Origin: Solirubrobacter deserti
GTDB taxonomy: Bacteria; Actinomycetota; Thermoleophilia; Solirubrobacterales; Solirubrobacteraceae
DNA: 64,000 nt
Assembly: GCF_003344625.1 (NCBI RefSeq)
Contig: NZ_QPKJ02000003.1
Span: 806,001-870,000 of the forward strand
Direction of reading: 5' to 3'
This document shows positions 26,415 to 34,080 of this stretch, piece by piece. The position numbers and the translations under genes were made by a program. The first letter of the stretch is position 1. Each line of letters begins with the position of its first letter. The notes under the pieces were generated by a model that made no database searches, was not told where the DNA came from, and saw only the letters and a program-made list of their open reading frames with translations.

Positions 26415-26888
26415 CTACTCGCCGCCCGGCGGCAGCTCCGCCGTGTCCAACCAGTACGCGGTGAACACCTTCATCAGACGCACGAGCGCGAGGAATGTGA
26501 CGGGCTTGACGATGTAGGTGTTGGCGCCCGCGTCGTACCAGGCGCCGACGATCTCCGGGTCGTCGGTGTCGCCGAGCACGACCAGCGGGATGCGCTTGGT
26601 GCGCGGGTCCGCCTTGATCGCCGCGACCGCCTCCTTGCCGGGCGGCGTGCCCGGCAGCGCGGCGTCGATCACGATCAGGCTCGGGACCGGGGTCACCGCC
26701 CCTTCGGTGGCTCCTGCGCGCTGGAGGTAGGCGAGCAGCGCATTGCCGTCGCCGACCGTGCGCATGTCCGTGACGCTGCGGCCCTCGAGCAGCGCGTCCC
26801 GCGCCATCGAGCGGTAGTCCTCGGACGCGTCCGCGAACAGCACCGTCGGCAGCGCCGGAATGCGGAAACGCTGAAAGCGATCGCTCAC
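26415..26888 (-). CDS. Stand-alone response-regulator receiver protein
   Basis: 157 residues from GTG 26888 (a longer start at 26993 adds 35 residues). Receiver fold with acidic pocket FADASED, phosphoacceptor Asp in SLIVIDAALPG, Thr/Ser switch VVLGDTDD and the conserved lysine in YIVKPVTF. The long insertion before the phosphorylation site and the KPVTFLALVRLMKVFTAYW helix resemble the Rcp1/phytochrome-associated subtype. Its TAG is directly followed by the ATG of the GGDEF/EAL gene, so a phosphorelay into c-di-GMP signalling is inferred. No cognate kinase is adjacent. Confidence 0.85.
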   Translation of the reverse strand: MSDRFQRFRIPALPTVLFADASEDYRSMARDALLEGRSVTDMRTVGDGNALLAYLQRAGATEGAVTPVPSLIVIDAALPGTPPGKEAVAAIKADPRTKRIPLVVLGDTDDPEIVGAWYDAGANTYIVKPVTFLALVRLMKVFTAYWLDTAELPPGGE

Positions 26889-27092
26889 GCCCGCCCCCCG
26901 CTCATCGTGGGGCGGAGGACCATCCGTGGCCACCGCATACGTCAAGTTGCTCCTTCGATCCATCGACTGCGGGCGCATCCGATCGCCCGACAAAACGGTT
27001 GTCGTGACCGACCTTAGGCCGCGCCGAATTGTTCAGCAACGGGCACCGGGGAAGTTCGGCGTATGTATGAGTTTGCCGCCCTGTACTTGGGT

Positions 27093-27797
27093 TCAGGGCG
27101 CTCCCTGGCCACTCGGCGGTGTGCCGCAATGCTCAACGGAGACGTAGCCGGGCGCGCACGTCGTCCTTTCGCGCCACTTTGCGGTAAATTGGACGCGGAA
27201 GTCCGCCAGCGCACGCTCCTGCGCCTCGGTCGCCAGCCGCTCCCAGGCGGTCGCCTCCTGCTGCGCGCGCGGCAGCGGCCGGGCCGGCGCGTGCCGGATG
27301 ACCTTGAACACGGCCCGCCCGTAGCGCGTGAGCCGGTTGGGGCGCGCGCGGAAGATCGCCCGGCCCACGGCGTGCGTGTCGGTGCGGTCGAACTCGCGGA
27401 CCTCCCCGCCGAGCGAGGAGAAGCTCGCACCGCGCCGGAGCTTGGTCAGCGCCGCTCGCGCCGCGCGGCGGTTGTTCGTCGCGAGGTACCGCACCGTGCG
27501 CCGCTCGGGGCTGGACTGGGGGTTCGCGTCCACGTACGCCTTCACCTGCTCGGGCGTGACGGACTTCGCGGCCGGCTCGGCGATCTGCGCGTTGATCGCG
27601 GCCTGCAGCAGCTCGTGCCGCAGATCGGGGTCGGTCTCGGTCTCGACGATCCCACGCTCGCGGGCCTCGCCCTCGACCCAGTGGCGCTCGATCAGCGTCG
27701 CGAGCCGGTTCCCCGCGATCTCCCGCTCCTCGATGGTCTCGCTGTAGCCCGGCCCGGCGACCGTCACAGCCACCGCAAGCGCGACGAACTTCAACAC
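27093..27797 (-). CDS. Secreted SurA/PrsA-like peptidyl-prolyl isomerase
   Basis: 234 residues from GTG 27797. A signal peptide (FVALAVAVTVAGPGYS) is followed by a SurA-N-like helical chaperone region (NRLATLIERHWVEGEARERG, TPEQVKAYVDANPQ), a reduced parvulin-like centre (FSSLGGEVREFDRTD, GRAIFRARPNRLTR, GRAVFKVIRHAP) and a C-terminal helix, with a terminal Cys pair (TTCAPGYVSVEHCG). It probably assists folding of exported proteins. TACATT (27810-27805) sits 7 bases before the GTG, so the message is probably leaderless. Confidence 0.75.
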   Translation of the reverse strand: MLKFVALAVAVTVAGPGYSETIEEREIAGNRLATLIERHWVEGEARERGIVETETDPDLRHELLQAAINAQIAEPAAKSVTPEQVKAYVDANPQSSPERRTVRYLATNNRRAARAALTKLRRGASFSSLGGEVREFDRTDTHAVGRAIFRARPNRLTRYGRAVFKVIRHAPARPLPRAQQEATAWERLATEAQERALADFRVQFTAKWRERTTCAPGYVSVEHCGTPPSGQGAP

Positions 27798-27841
27798 GGG
27801 CCCAAATGTAGTTGCGCCTTCGCTACCCTGCGTTCCCGCGT

Positions 27842-27914
27842 GCCGTCATAGCTCAGCTGGTAGAGCACTTCACTCGTAATGAAGGGGTCCCCGGTTCGAG
27901 TCCGGGTGACGGCT
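27842..27914 (+). tRNA. tRNA-Thr (anticodon CGU)
   Basis: A 73-base cloverleaf. Acceptor arms GCCGTCA / TGACGGC, D arm GCTC...GAGC, anticodon stem CTTCA / TGAAG with loop CTCGTAA (anticodon CGT), T arm CCCGG-TTCGAGT-CCGGG, discriminator T. CCA is not encoded. A strong terminator follows 5 bases later. Confidence 0.97.
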
Positions 27915-28913
27915 CCTCTCGAAAGCCCCGGTCGCCGGGGCTTTCGTCGTCTTGGGGCGCGCTGCCGTCGCGGCGTTGCGGGCCGCCAGCTGAGCGAAGG
28001 CGTGCGTGAGCTCGGACGGGCCGATGACCTCGATGTCGGTGTCGAAGCGGTTGAGCGAGGCAGCCAGCCCGATCCAGGACCACGAGCCGGCTTCCAGGAC
28101 GCAGCGGTCGGGGCCGAGCGGCTCGACCGTGCCGTCGGCGGCGAACGGCCGCACCTCGGTGGCCGGGCGGTGGAGGATGGCCCTGCCGGTGCAGGGCCAG
28201 CGGTCGGCCTGATCGGCGCCCTTGAACCGCGCGGCCACGAACTCGGCGACGTCGCCGGCGGGGAGCTCGCGCGCCGCGAAGCGCGGGCCGGTGTGGGCCC
28301 GCGGGGTCATGCGGTCGGCGCGGAAGATCCGCCAGTCGTCGCGGTCGAGGTCCCACGCGACCAGGTACCAGCGGCCCTGGGCGGTGACGAGGTGGTGCGG
28401 CTGCACCGTGCGCAGCGCCGTGTCCTCGCCGGAGTGGCTCGCGTAGTCGAAGCGCAGCACCTCGCGGGCGCGGGTCGCGGCCGACACCGCGATCAGCACG
28501 TCGGGCGCCACCGCCGCCGGGTTGGCAAGGGTGGTGAACGACAACGCGTCGAGCCGGTGCCGCAGGCGCGACGGCATGATCTGCCGGACGGTGGTGAGCG
28601 CCCGGAGGGCCGCTTCCGCGATGCCCGCCCCCGTGGCGGTGGCGGCCTGGAGTGCGACCGCCAGTGCGACGACCTGCTCGTCGTCGAACAGCAGCGGCGG
28701 GAGCTCGCTGCCCGCCTGCAGCCGGTAGCCGCCGTCCGGCCCCAACGTGGCGCCGATGCTGTAGCCCATCGCGCGCAACCGGTCGATGTCGCGACGGACG
28801 GTGCGGTGGGTGATCTCCAGCCGCTCGGCGAGCACGGCGCCCGGCCACTCGCGCCCGGTCTGCAGCAGGGACAGCAACGTGAGGAGACGTGAGGTGGTCG
28901 TCGACACCGCCAC
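27870..28913 (-). CDS. HTH-WYL (YafY/DeoR-type) transcriptional regulator
   Basis: 347 codons from GTG 28913. An N-terminal HTH_11 domain (RLLTLLSLLQTGREWPGAVL, RTVRRDIDRLRAMGY) is followed by a WYL ligand-binding domain (RTVQPHHLVTAQGRWYLVAW, DWRIFRADRM). These regulators usually repress a divergent gene. The frame then runs on without a stop through the tRNA terminator and into the antisense of tRNA-Thr, ending SRHPDSNRGPLHYE inside the anticodon arm. That tail of about 25 residues is a well-known antisense-tRNA translation, so the natural protein probably once ended before it. A palindromic operator lies in the 56-base gap to the divergent VOC gene. Confidence 0.88.
   Translation of the reverse strand: MAVSTTTSRLLTLLSLLQTGREWPGAVLAERLEITHRTVRRDIDRLRAMGYSIGATLGPDGGYRLQAGSELPPLLFDDEQVVALAVALQAATATGAGIAEAALRALTTVRQIMPSRLRHRLDALSFTTLANPAAVAPDVLIAVSAATRAREVLRFDYASHSGEDTALRTVQPHHLVTAQGRWYLVAWDLDRDDWRIFRADRMTPRAHTGPRFAARELPAGDVAEFVAARFKGADQADRWPCTGRAILHRPATEVRPFAADGTVEPLGPDRCVLEAGSWSWIGLAASLNRFDTDIEVIGPSELTHAFAQLAARNAATAARPKTTKAPATGAFERSRHPDSNRGPLHYE
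27920..27946 (+). terminator. Terminator after tRNA-Thr
   Basis: Stem GAAAGCCCCGG / CCGGGGCTTTC with a 3-base loop, extended by one flanking C-G pair, then GTCGTCTT. It also lies under the 3' end of the WYL regulator reading frame on the opposite strand. Confidence 0.85.
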
Positions 28914-28925
28914 GAAACTATTCCA

Positions 28926-28952
28926 CGTATAGGACCGGAACGGTCCTATACG
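28926..28952. promoter_or_regulatory. Palindromic operator between the WYL regulator and VOC gene
   Basis: CGTATAGGACCG, GAA, CGGTCCTATACG: perfect 12-bp arms around a 3-base centre, in the middle of the divergent gap. Each arm holds a TATANG element that could act as a -10 for the gene it points to, so a bound regulator would shut both promoters. Confidence 0.8.
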
Positions 28953-28969
28953 GGTGCGAGAGTCGAACC

Positions 28970-29416
28970 ATGAGCATCAAGACGACGACGCACCTCAACT
29001 TCACCGGCGACGCCCGCGCGGCGCTGGAGTTCTACGCGTCCGTGTTCGGCGGTCAGCCCGTCATCCGGACCTACGGCGACTTCGGCATGCCCGAGGACGC
29101 GCCCGGCGCCGGCAACGTCGTGTTCGGCGAGGTCGCGAGCGACAGCGGGTTCCGGGTGATGGCCTACGACATCCCGGGCCGCGGCGGCGGCGCGCGGGAC
29201 AACGCGACCCGGCGTGAGAACGGCGTCACGCTCACCGACCAGCCGTTCTTCGTCTCCGTCAGCGGCGAGACCCTCGACGAGGTGCAGGGCCACTGGGACG
29301 CGCTCTCCGCCGGGGCGACGATCGTCGAGCCGCTCGCGGCCTCGGCCTGGAGCGCCGGCTTCGGGATGCTCACCGATCGCTTCGGCGTGACGTGGATCCT
29401 GGGCGTCGACGGATAG
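28970..29416 (+). CDS. PhnB-like VOC-superfamily protein
   Basis: 148 residues from ATG 28970. Typical single-domain PhnB/3-demethylubiquinone-like VOC fold: HLNFTGDARAALEFYASVFG at the start, TYGDFGMPEDAPG, QPFFVSVSGETLDEV, and the end block GFGMLTDRFGVTWILGV. The family binds metals or small ligands; catalytic role unproven. Its divergent WYL partner and shared operator suggest it is the main target of that regulator. Confidence 0.88.
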   Translation: MSIKTTTHLNFTGDARAALEFYASVFGGQPVIRTYGDFGMPEDAPGAGNVVFGEVASDSGFRVMAYDIPGRGGGARDNATRRENGVTLTDQPFFVSVSGETLDEVQGHWDALSAGATIVEPLAASAWSAGFGMLTDRFGVTWILGVDG

Positions 29417-29452
29417 TCGCTCGCCGTCGGAGGCCGCCTACGCTCAGGCGTC

Positions 29453-29927
29453 GTGTCCGGCGAGCGTCCGCCACGGTTCGACTACGAGGAGCGCGTGCGG
29501 CTGGTGCGCGTGACGGGCGACGCTCGAGAGCGTCGACCCGCGGCCCGGCGGCGAGTGGCGCGACGACGTGCTGCTGTGGCTCGTCACCGACGCCTCGGAG
29601 CCGGAGGCGCTCGCCGCGCTCGCCGGCTCGGTGACGCAGCGCTTGTCGGCGCTGCCCGAGGTCGACGACGTCGCGTACCGCATCGACCCGCCCGACGCCC
29701 TCACCGTGTGGGTGTGGAGCACCGGCGACGCGCTCGAGCTGTTCGGGCGCATCGTCGGGCTCGCGGCCTCCGGGTGGGAGCACCGCGACTCGGTGTTCAT
29801 CGGCTCGCGCTGGACGCGATCGCGCGCCGCGCCGGAGTTCTTGGTCCCGGGCATCCACGAGGCGGATGTCGCCTACCGGCGCTGGACCGGGCCCGCCCGC
29901 CGATCGCGCGCTGAGCTGACCGGCTGA
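29453..29927 (+). pseudogene. Small unknown protein, apparently frameshifted near 29518-29535
   Basis: From GTG 29453 one frame reads SGERPPRFDYEERVRLVRVT and then turns into Arg-rich nonsense. From about 29523 a second frame reads ESVDPRPGGEWRDDVLLWLV and continues plausibly (PEVDDVAYRIDPPDALTVWV, AAPEFLVPGIHEADVAYRRW) to a stop at 29927. Joining the two gives a sensible protein of about 157 residues. The switch point coincides with a perfect 8-bp hairpin (CGACGCTC-GA-GAGCGTCG, 29518-29535). The cause may be mutation, a sequence error at the hairpin or, less likely, programmed frameshifting. The downstream frame alone could start at GTG 29568 (119 residues). Family not recognised. Confidence 0.5.
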
Positions 29928-30079
29928 GGGGCGAAACCCCCACGCGGGGTCCGGAGCGCGGCCGTCGAGCCACGTGGGTGAGCCAGGCGCGGCGCTCGAA
30001 GTCGAGCGATCGATGAGTTGGCCGAAAATCGACGCACCGTGTCTCGAATGCCACCCTGCCGCGGGTCGATACTGCCGGC

Positions 30080-31093
30080 GTGAGCTTTCGACGACAGGCG
30101 CTGCACCCTGTGTCCGACCCACCGGCCGCGCATCGCGTGAGCGTGCTCGTGCACGACGGCATGGCGCCGTTCGAGCTCGGGATCGTGACCGAGGTCTTCG
30201 GCCTCGCGCGGCCCGAGCTGGACGTCGCGTGGTGGTACGAGCTGTCGGTCGTGGCCGAGCGCGCCGGCACGCCGCTCGGCAGCATCGGCGGTCTGCGCCT
30301 GTCCGCCGAGCACGGCCTTGAACGTCTCGCGAGCAGCGACACCGTGATCGTGCCGGCCTGGCCGCCCGATCGCGAGGCGTCGCCGGCCGTGCTGGCGGCG
30401 GTGCGGGCGGCGCACGCGGGCGGCGCACGGCTGGTCTCGATCTGCTCGGGCGCGTTCCTGCTCGCTCAGGCCGGTGTGTTGGACGGCCGCACGGTCGCGA
30501 CGCACTGGCGGTACGCCGACGCGCTGGCGCAGCGGTTCCGGCGCCTGCGCGTGAACTCCGACGTCCTGTACGTGGACTGCGGGGACGTCGTCACCTCGGC
30601 CGGCAGCGCGGCGGGGATCGACGCCTGCCTGCACGTGGTGCGCAACGACCACGGCAGCGCGGTGGCCAACGTCGTCGCCCGCCGGCTCGTGATCGCGCCG
30701 CACCGCGACGGCGGACAGGCGCAGTTCATCGAACGGCCGGTGGGTGCGGCGGACGCCGACGACCTGCTGCGCGAGGCGATGGAGTGGGCGCTCGCCCATC
30801 TCGGCGAGCCGATCCGCGTCGAGGACCTCGCCCGGCGCGCGTTCATGTCGCCGAGGACCTTCACGCGTCGCTTCGCCCAGGCGACCGGCACGAGCCCGCT
30901 GCGATGGCTGATCGAGCAGCGGGTGGCGGCCAGCCTGGCGCTACTGGAGTCCACGACGCACCCCGTGGATCACGTCGGCACGTTGGTCGGCTTCACGCAC
31001 ACGGCCACGTACCGCCACCACTTCGCGCGGATCATGCGGACCTCGCCGTCGGCGTACCGGCGGGCGTTCCGCGAGCGCCGGCGTTCCGCGTAG
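30080..31093 (+). CDS. GlxA-type transcriptional regulator (DJ-1/PfpI plus AraC HTH)
   Basis: 337 residues from GTG 30080. A DJ-1/PfpI-like amidotransferase fold (about 20-185, VSVLVHDGMAPFELGIVTEV, LVSICSGAFLLAQAGVLDGR, TATHW-like VATHWRYAD) precedes an AraC/XylS DNA-binding domain (about 240-330, EDLARRAFMSPRTFTRRFAQ, TSPLRWLIEQR). Such proteins often activate amino-acid, amine or quaternary-ammonium catabolism. GATACT (30068-30073) lies 6 bases before the start. The four-gene rhodanese/ogt operon follows 70 bases downstream on the same strand and is a possible target. 29928-30079 shows no other gene. Confidence 0.92.
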   Translation: MSFRRQALHPVSDPPAAHRVSVLVHDGMAPFELGIVTEVFGLARPELDVAWWYELSVVAERAGTPLGSIGGLRLSAEHGLERLASSDTVIVPAWPPDREASPAVLAAVRAAHAGGARLVSICSGAFLLAQAGVLDGRTVATHWRYADALAQRFRRLRVNSDVLYVDCGDVVTSAGSAAGIDACLHVVRNDHGSAVANVVARRLVIAPHRDGGQAQFIERPVGAADADDLLREAMEWALAHLGEPIRVEDLARRAFMSPRTFTRRFAQATGTSPLRWLIEQRVAASLALLESTTHPVDHVGTLVGFTHTATYRHHFARIMRTSPSAYRRAFRERRRSA

Positions 31094-31162
31094 GCGCGAA
31101 CCACGCGGGATCCGGCCGGTTTCGCTCTGGCGCAGGACCCCCCGCCGCCAGAGAATCCACGT

Positions 31163-31618
31163 ATGTCGACCATCGCCCAGCGCGCCTCGCGCGTCTCCCA
31201 GATCGCTCCCGCGCCGCCCGAGATCGCCCACCGCCACTTCGTCGACCGCCTGAGCGTGGAGACGGACTGCGCGGACGTCGCCGCCGACCTCGCCGAAGAG
31301 ATCGCCGACTACACGGTCGTCGACGTGCGCGGGCGCGCCAGCTACGAGCGCGCGCACGTCCCGGGCGCCCTCAACGCTCCCTCGGGCGAGATCGACGCGA
31401 CGGTCGCCGCCGCGTTGCCGGAAGGCCTGCTCGTCGTCTACTGCTGGGGGCCGGGCTGCAACGGCGCGCACAAGGCTGCGCGCGCTCTGACGGCTGAGGG
31501 GCGGCAGGTCAAGGAGATGATCGGCGGGATGGAGTACTGGATCCGCGAGGGTCAGCCCATCGCGGGGACGCAGGCCGAGGCGCTGATCGACCGGGCGGAC
31601 CATGCGCTCGTCGGGTGA
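31163..31618 (+). CDS. Rhodanese-like protein, copy 1
   Basis: 151 residues. One rhodanese domain (TVVDVRGRASYERAHVPGAL) with active-site loop YCWGPGCNGA (catalytic C94, second C99), followed by VKEMIGGMEYWIREG. Rhodaneses transfer sulfane sulfur or act as persulfide carriers. Some 30 extra N-terminal residues (HFVDRLSVETDCADVAADLA) are shared with the second copy at 32481. First gene of an operon with ogt, a SnoaL-like gene and the second rhodanese. Confidence 0.9.
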   Translation: MSTIAQRASRVSQIAPAPPEIAHRHFVDRLSVETDCADVAADLAEEIADYTVVDVRGRASYERAHVPGALNAPSGEIDATVAAALPEGLLVVYCWGPGCNGAHKAARALTAEGRQVKEMIGGMEYWIREGQPIAGTQAEALIDRADHALVG

Positions 31619-31624
31619 GCGGCC

Positions 31625-32110
31625 GTGCCGCGCGTGTGGTTCGACTACGCCCCGAGCCCGGTCGGTCCGTTGCTGCTGACGACGGACCGCAGCTGGCGCT
31701 TGACCGGGCTGTACTTCCACGAGCATCGCGGCGGGCCTCGGCCTGACGGCTTCTGGACCCGTGCCGGCGCGCCGTTCCAGACGGTGCGCGCGCAGCTGGC
31801 CGAGTACTTCGCCGGCGAGCGGACCACGTTCGACGTGCCGCTCGCGGCGGTCGGCACACCGTTCCAGCGCACGGTGTGGGACGAGTTGCGCGCCATTCCG
31901 TACGGTCACACGCGCACCTACGGCGAGCTGGCCGAGCGGTTGGGCCGGCCGTACGGTGCCCGCGCGGTCGGCAGCGCCAACGCCCGCAATCCGATCTCGA
32001 TCATCGTCCCGTGCCACCGGGTGGTCGCGGCCGACGGCGGCCTCACCGGCTTCGGCGGCGGCATGGAGCGCAAACGCCGCCTGCTCGAGCTCGAACGGCG
32101 GGCGGCGTGA
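31625..32110 (+). CDS. ogt: Methylated-DNA--protein-cysteine methyltransferase
   Basis: 161 residues from GTG 31625. It removes O6-alkyl groups from guanine by transfer to its own cysteine. The active site IIVPCHRV (C130), the helix-turn-helix arginine finger region GELAERLGRPYGARAVGSAN, and FGGGMERKRRLLELE are intact. It begins 6 bases after the first rhodanese stop and its TGA overlaps the GTG of the SnoaL-like gene (GTGA). Confidence 0.95.
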   Translation: MPRVWFDYAPSPVGPLLLTTDRSWRLTGLYFHEHRGGPRPDGFWTRAGAPFQTVRAQLAEYFAGERTTFDVPLAAVGTPFQRTVWDELRAIPYGHTRTYGELAERLGRPYGARAVGSANARNPISIIVPCHRVVAADGGLTGFGGGMERKRRLLELERRAA

Positions 32111-32484
32111 GCAACGCCGAACTGCTCGCGCGGTTCTCGGCGGCGTGGCTGGCCAAGGACGTCGACGCGCTGATGGCGCTCGTCACCGACGATTGCGTGT
32201 ACGCCGCGTCCGTCGGTCCCGAACCGGGCACGACGTTCCGCGGGCGCGCGGCGGTCCGCGCGGGCTTCGAGCAGCTGCTGGCCTACGACGCCGAGGCCGA
32301 GAACCGCGCCGGCGAGAGCTTCGTCGTCGGCGACCGCGGCTTCGCCGCCTGGGAGTACGTGTACACCGACGCGACCGGGGCGACGCAGACCGTCCGCGGT
32401 TGCGACCGCTTCGTGTTCCGCGACGGCCGTGTGGCCGTCAAGGACGCCTTCCGCAAGACCTTCGACAGCAAGGATCACGCATGA
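32107..32484 (+). CDS. SnoaL/NTF2-like protein
   Basis: 125 residues from GTG 32107. Cone-shaped NTF2-like fold pattern: FSAAWLAKDVDALMALVTDD, FRGRAAVRAGFEQLL, RGCDRFVFRDGRVAVKDAFR. Such proteins are small-molecule isomerases or binding scaffolds; no catalytic residues can be assigned. Both junctions are 4-base overlaps (GTGA with ogt, ATGA with the second rhodanese). Confidence 0.85.
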   Translation: MSNAELLARFSAAWLAKDVDALMALVTDDCVYAASVGPEPGTTFRGRAAVRAGFEQLLAYDAEAENRAGESFVVGDRGFAAWEYVYTDATGATQTVRGCDRFVFRDGRVAVKDAFRKTFDSKDHA

Positions 32485-32948
32485 CCACCGCCACGCCACC
32501 GTCCCGCGTCAGCGCCGTGCCCGTCGGCGACCTCGACGCCGCCAGGGCGTTCTTCGACCAGCGCCTCGCCTACGAGACCGACCCGGCGGACATCGCGGCC
32601 GACCTGGCGGAGGGGCGGGTGGACTACACGCTGATCGACTGCCGCGCCCGCAACGCGTACGCCAAGGCGCACCTGCCCGGGGCGATCAACCTGCCGCACG
32701 CCGAGATGACCGACGCCACGATCGCCGAGCTGCCCGACGGGCTGCTGGTCACCTACTGCTGGGGTCCGGCATGCAACGCCGCCACCAAGGGCGCTCAGAA
32801 GCTGCTCGCCGCCGGGCGCGAGGTCAAGGAGATGATCGGTGGCTTCGAGTACTGGGTGCGGGAGGGCAGCCCGGTCGAAGGGCGCGGTCGCGGCAAGCTC
32901 GCCTACGAGAAGGACACCACGGGGCTGGTCCTGCTGCAGGAGGACTAG
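32481..32948 (+). CDS. Rhodanese-like protein, copy 2
   Basis: 155 residues. Clear paralogue of the protein at 31163: RLAYETDPADIAADLAEG, YTLIDCRARNAYAKAHLPGA, active-site YCWGPACNAA (C93, C98), VKEMIGGFEYWVREG. An extra cysteine in LIDCRA replaces the usual DVR. The C-terminal tail (KLAYEKDTTGLVLLQED) differs from copy 1. Last gene of the operon. Confidence 0.9.
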   Translation: MTTATPPSRVSAVPVGDLDAARAFFDQRLAYETDPADIAADLAEGRVDYTLIDCRARNAYAKAHLPGAINLPHAEMTDATIAELPDGLLVTYCWGPACNAATKGAQKLLAAGREVKEMIGGFEYWVREGSPVEGRGRGKLAYEKDTTGLVLLQED

Positions 32949-32989
32949 CGCCGGTGTAACGGTCGTGGCGGCCTGAGGCATGAGTAGCC

Positions 32990-33541
32990 ATGGACGCCAG
33001 CGATGCACAGCTGTTGCGGGCCGCCGCGCGGGATCCAGAGGCGTTCGGCGTGTTCTACGACCGCTACGCCGCAGCGCTGCTGGCGTGGTTCATGCGCCGG
33101 ACCGGAGACCCGGTGCTGGCGGCGGACCTGACGTCCGAGACCTTCGCGAAGGCCTTCGCCTCCCGGCGCAGCTACCGCGATACCGGCGCACCCGCCGTCG
33201 CGTGGCTGTTCGGCATCGCCCGCCACGAGCTGGGGCGGTTCGCGCGCCGGCGACGCGTCGACGACCGGGCGCGCCGTCGCCTCGGGATCGCCAAGAGCGA
33301 GTACGACGACGCGTCGCTGGAGCGGATCGAAGAGCTCGCCGATCTCGACGTCGCACGGGCCGCGATCAGCGCCGCCATGGCCGCCCTGCCGCCCGAGACG
33401 GCGCAGGCGCTGACGTTGCGCATCGTCGAGGAGTTGTCCTACGACGAGGTCGCCGAGCAGCTCGGGTGCAGCACGGGAGCGGCGCGCGTCCGCGTCACGC
33501 GTGGCTTGAGACGACTGGCCAGGAGCCTGGAGGAGCAATGA
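32990..33541 (+). CDS. ECF RNA polymerase sigma factor
   Basis: 183 residues. Region 2 (FGVFYDRYAAALLAWFMRRT, AADLTSETFAKAFASR) and region 4 (LPPETAQALTLRIVEELSYD, EVAEQLGCSTGAARVRVTRG) are well formed. The ATG 32990 is preceded by a second in-phase-free ATG; no strong Shine-Dalgarno. A TGTAAC element at 32953-32958 upstream could be an autoregulatory -35. Its TGA overlaps the ATG of the next gene, which is in the position of a membrane partner or anti-sigma factor. Confidence 0.9.
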   Translation: MDASDAQLLRAAARDPEAFGVFYDRYAAALLAWFMRRTGDPVLAADLTSETFAKAFASRRSYRDTGAPAVAWLFGIARHELGRFARRRRVDDRARRRLGIAKSEYDDASLERIEELADLDVARAAISAAMAALPPETAQALTLRIVEELSYDEVAEQLGCSTGAARVRVTRGLRRLARSLEEQ

Positions 33542-34065
33542 TCGAGCGTCCGCTCATCGACGTCATGCGCCACGAGCTGGTGGCGGGAATCGCCCACCGC
33601 CGCCGCCGCCGGCGCCGCCGCCGCGTCGCGGCCTCGGGCGGCGTCGCTCTGACCCTCGCGGCGGCGCTCGTGCTGGCCCCGGGCGCGCGCCAGCCGACCG
33701 CGTCCGCACTCGCGATCGAGCGCGCCGGGGCATGGGTCGAGCTCCGGATCGTGGACGCCGCCGCCGGCTCGGACAAGATGACCCGCGAGCTGCAAGCGGC
33801 CGGAATCGCCGCCGAGGTCCGGGTGGTGCCGGTGCCGGCCGAGATCGCCGGCACCTGGGTCTGCGTCGCCGAGCTCCCGGTCACGCTGCCGGAGCCGCGC
33901 GACACGGTGCGGCTCGACGAGGTCGAGTACACGGCCACGACCATCCGCGTCGCGTCGGACTTCGCCGACGAGCCGCATACGGGTCGCTTCGTCTTCTTCG
34001 CCGGCCGGCCCGCGAACCCGGGTGAGGCCGAGCAGTCCGAGCCGTGCAGGACGATGACGCGGTGA
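33538..34065 (+). CDS. Single-pass membrane protein paired with the ECF sigma factor
   Basis: 175 residues. Short N-terminal cytoplasmic part, a run of nine arginines just before one membrane helix (GGVALTLAAALVLAPG), then an extracytoplasmic domain (WVELRIVDAAAGSDKMTREL, AEVRVVPVPAEIAGTWVCVA). No ZAS zinc motif (HxxxCxxC) is present, so it is not a canonical zinc anti-sigma. The ATGA overlap with the sigma gene suggests functional pairing; I infer a sensor or regulator role. Confidence 0.75.
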   Translation: MIERPLIDVMRHELVAGIAHRRRRRRRRRVAASGGVALTLAAALVLAPGARQPTASALAIERAGAWVELRIVDAAAGSDKMTRELQAAGIAAEVRVVPVPAEIAGTWVCVAELPVTLPEPRDTVRLDEVEYTATTIRVASDFADEPHTGRFVFFAGRPANPGEAEQSEPCRTMTR

Positions 34066-34080
34066 CCGTTCCGCCGCGCT

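Noticed and set aside
27093..27841. Second RNA gene near tRNA-Thr
   Set aside because: No other cloverleaf or paired arms found between the foldase gene and the tRNA.
29929..29955. GGGG/CCCC hairpin as a terminator after the frameshifted gene
   Set aside because: Stem of only 4-5 bp with alternative pairings and no T tract; too weak to call.
33538..34065. Zinc-type anti-sigma factor for the ECF gene
   Set aside because: It has the right place and one membrane helix, but no HxxxCxxC motif, so only a membrane partner is claimed.
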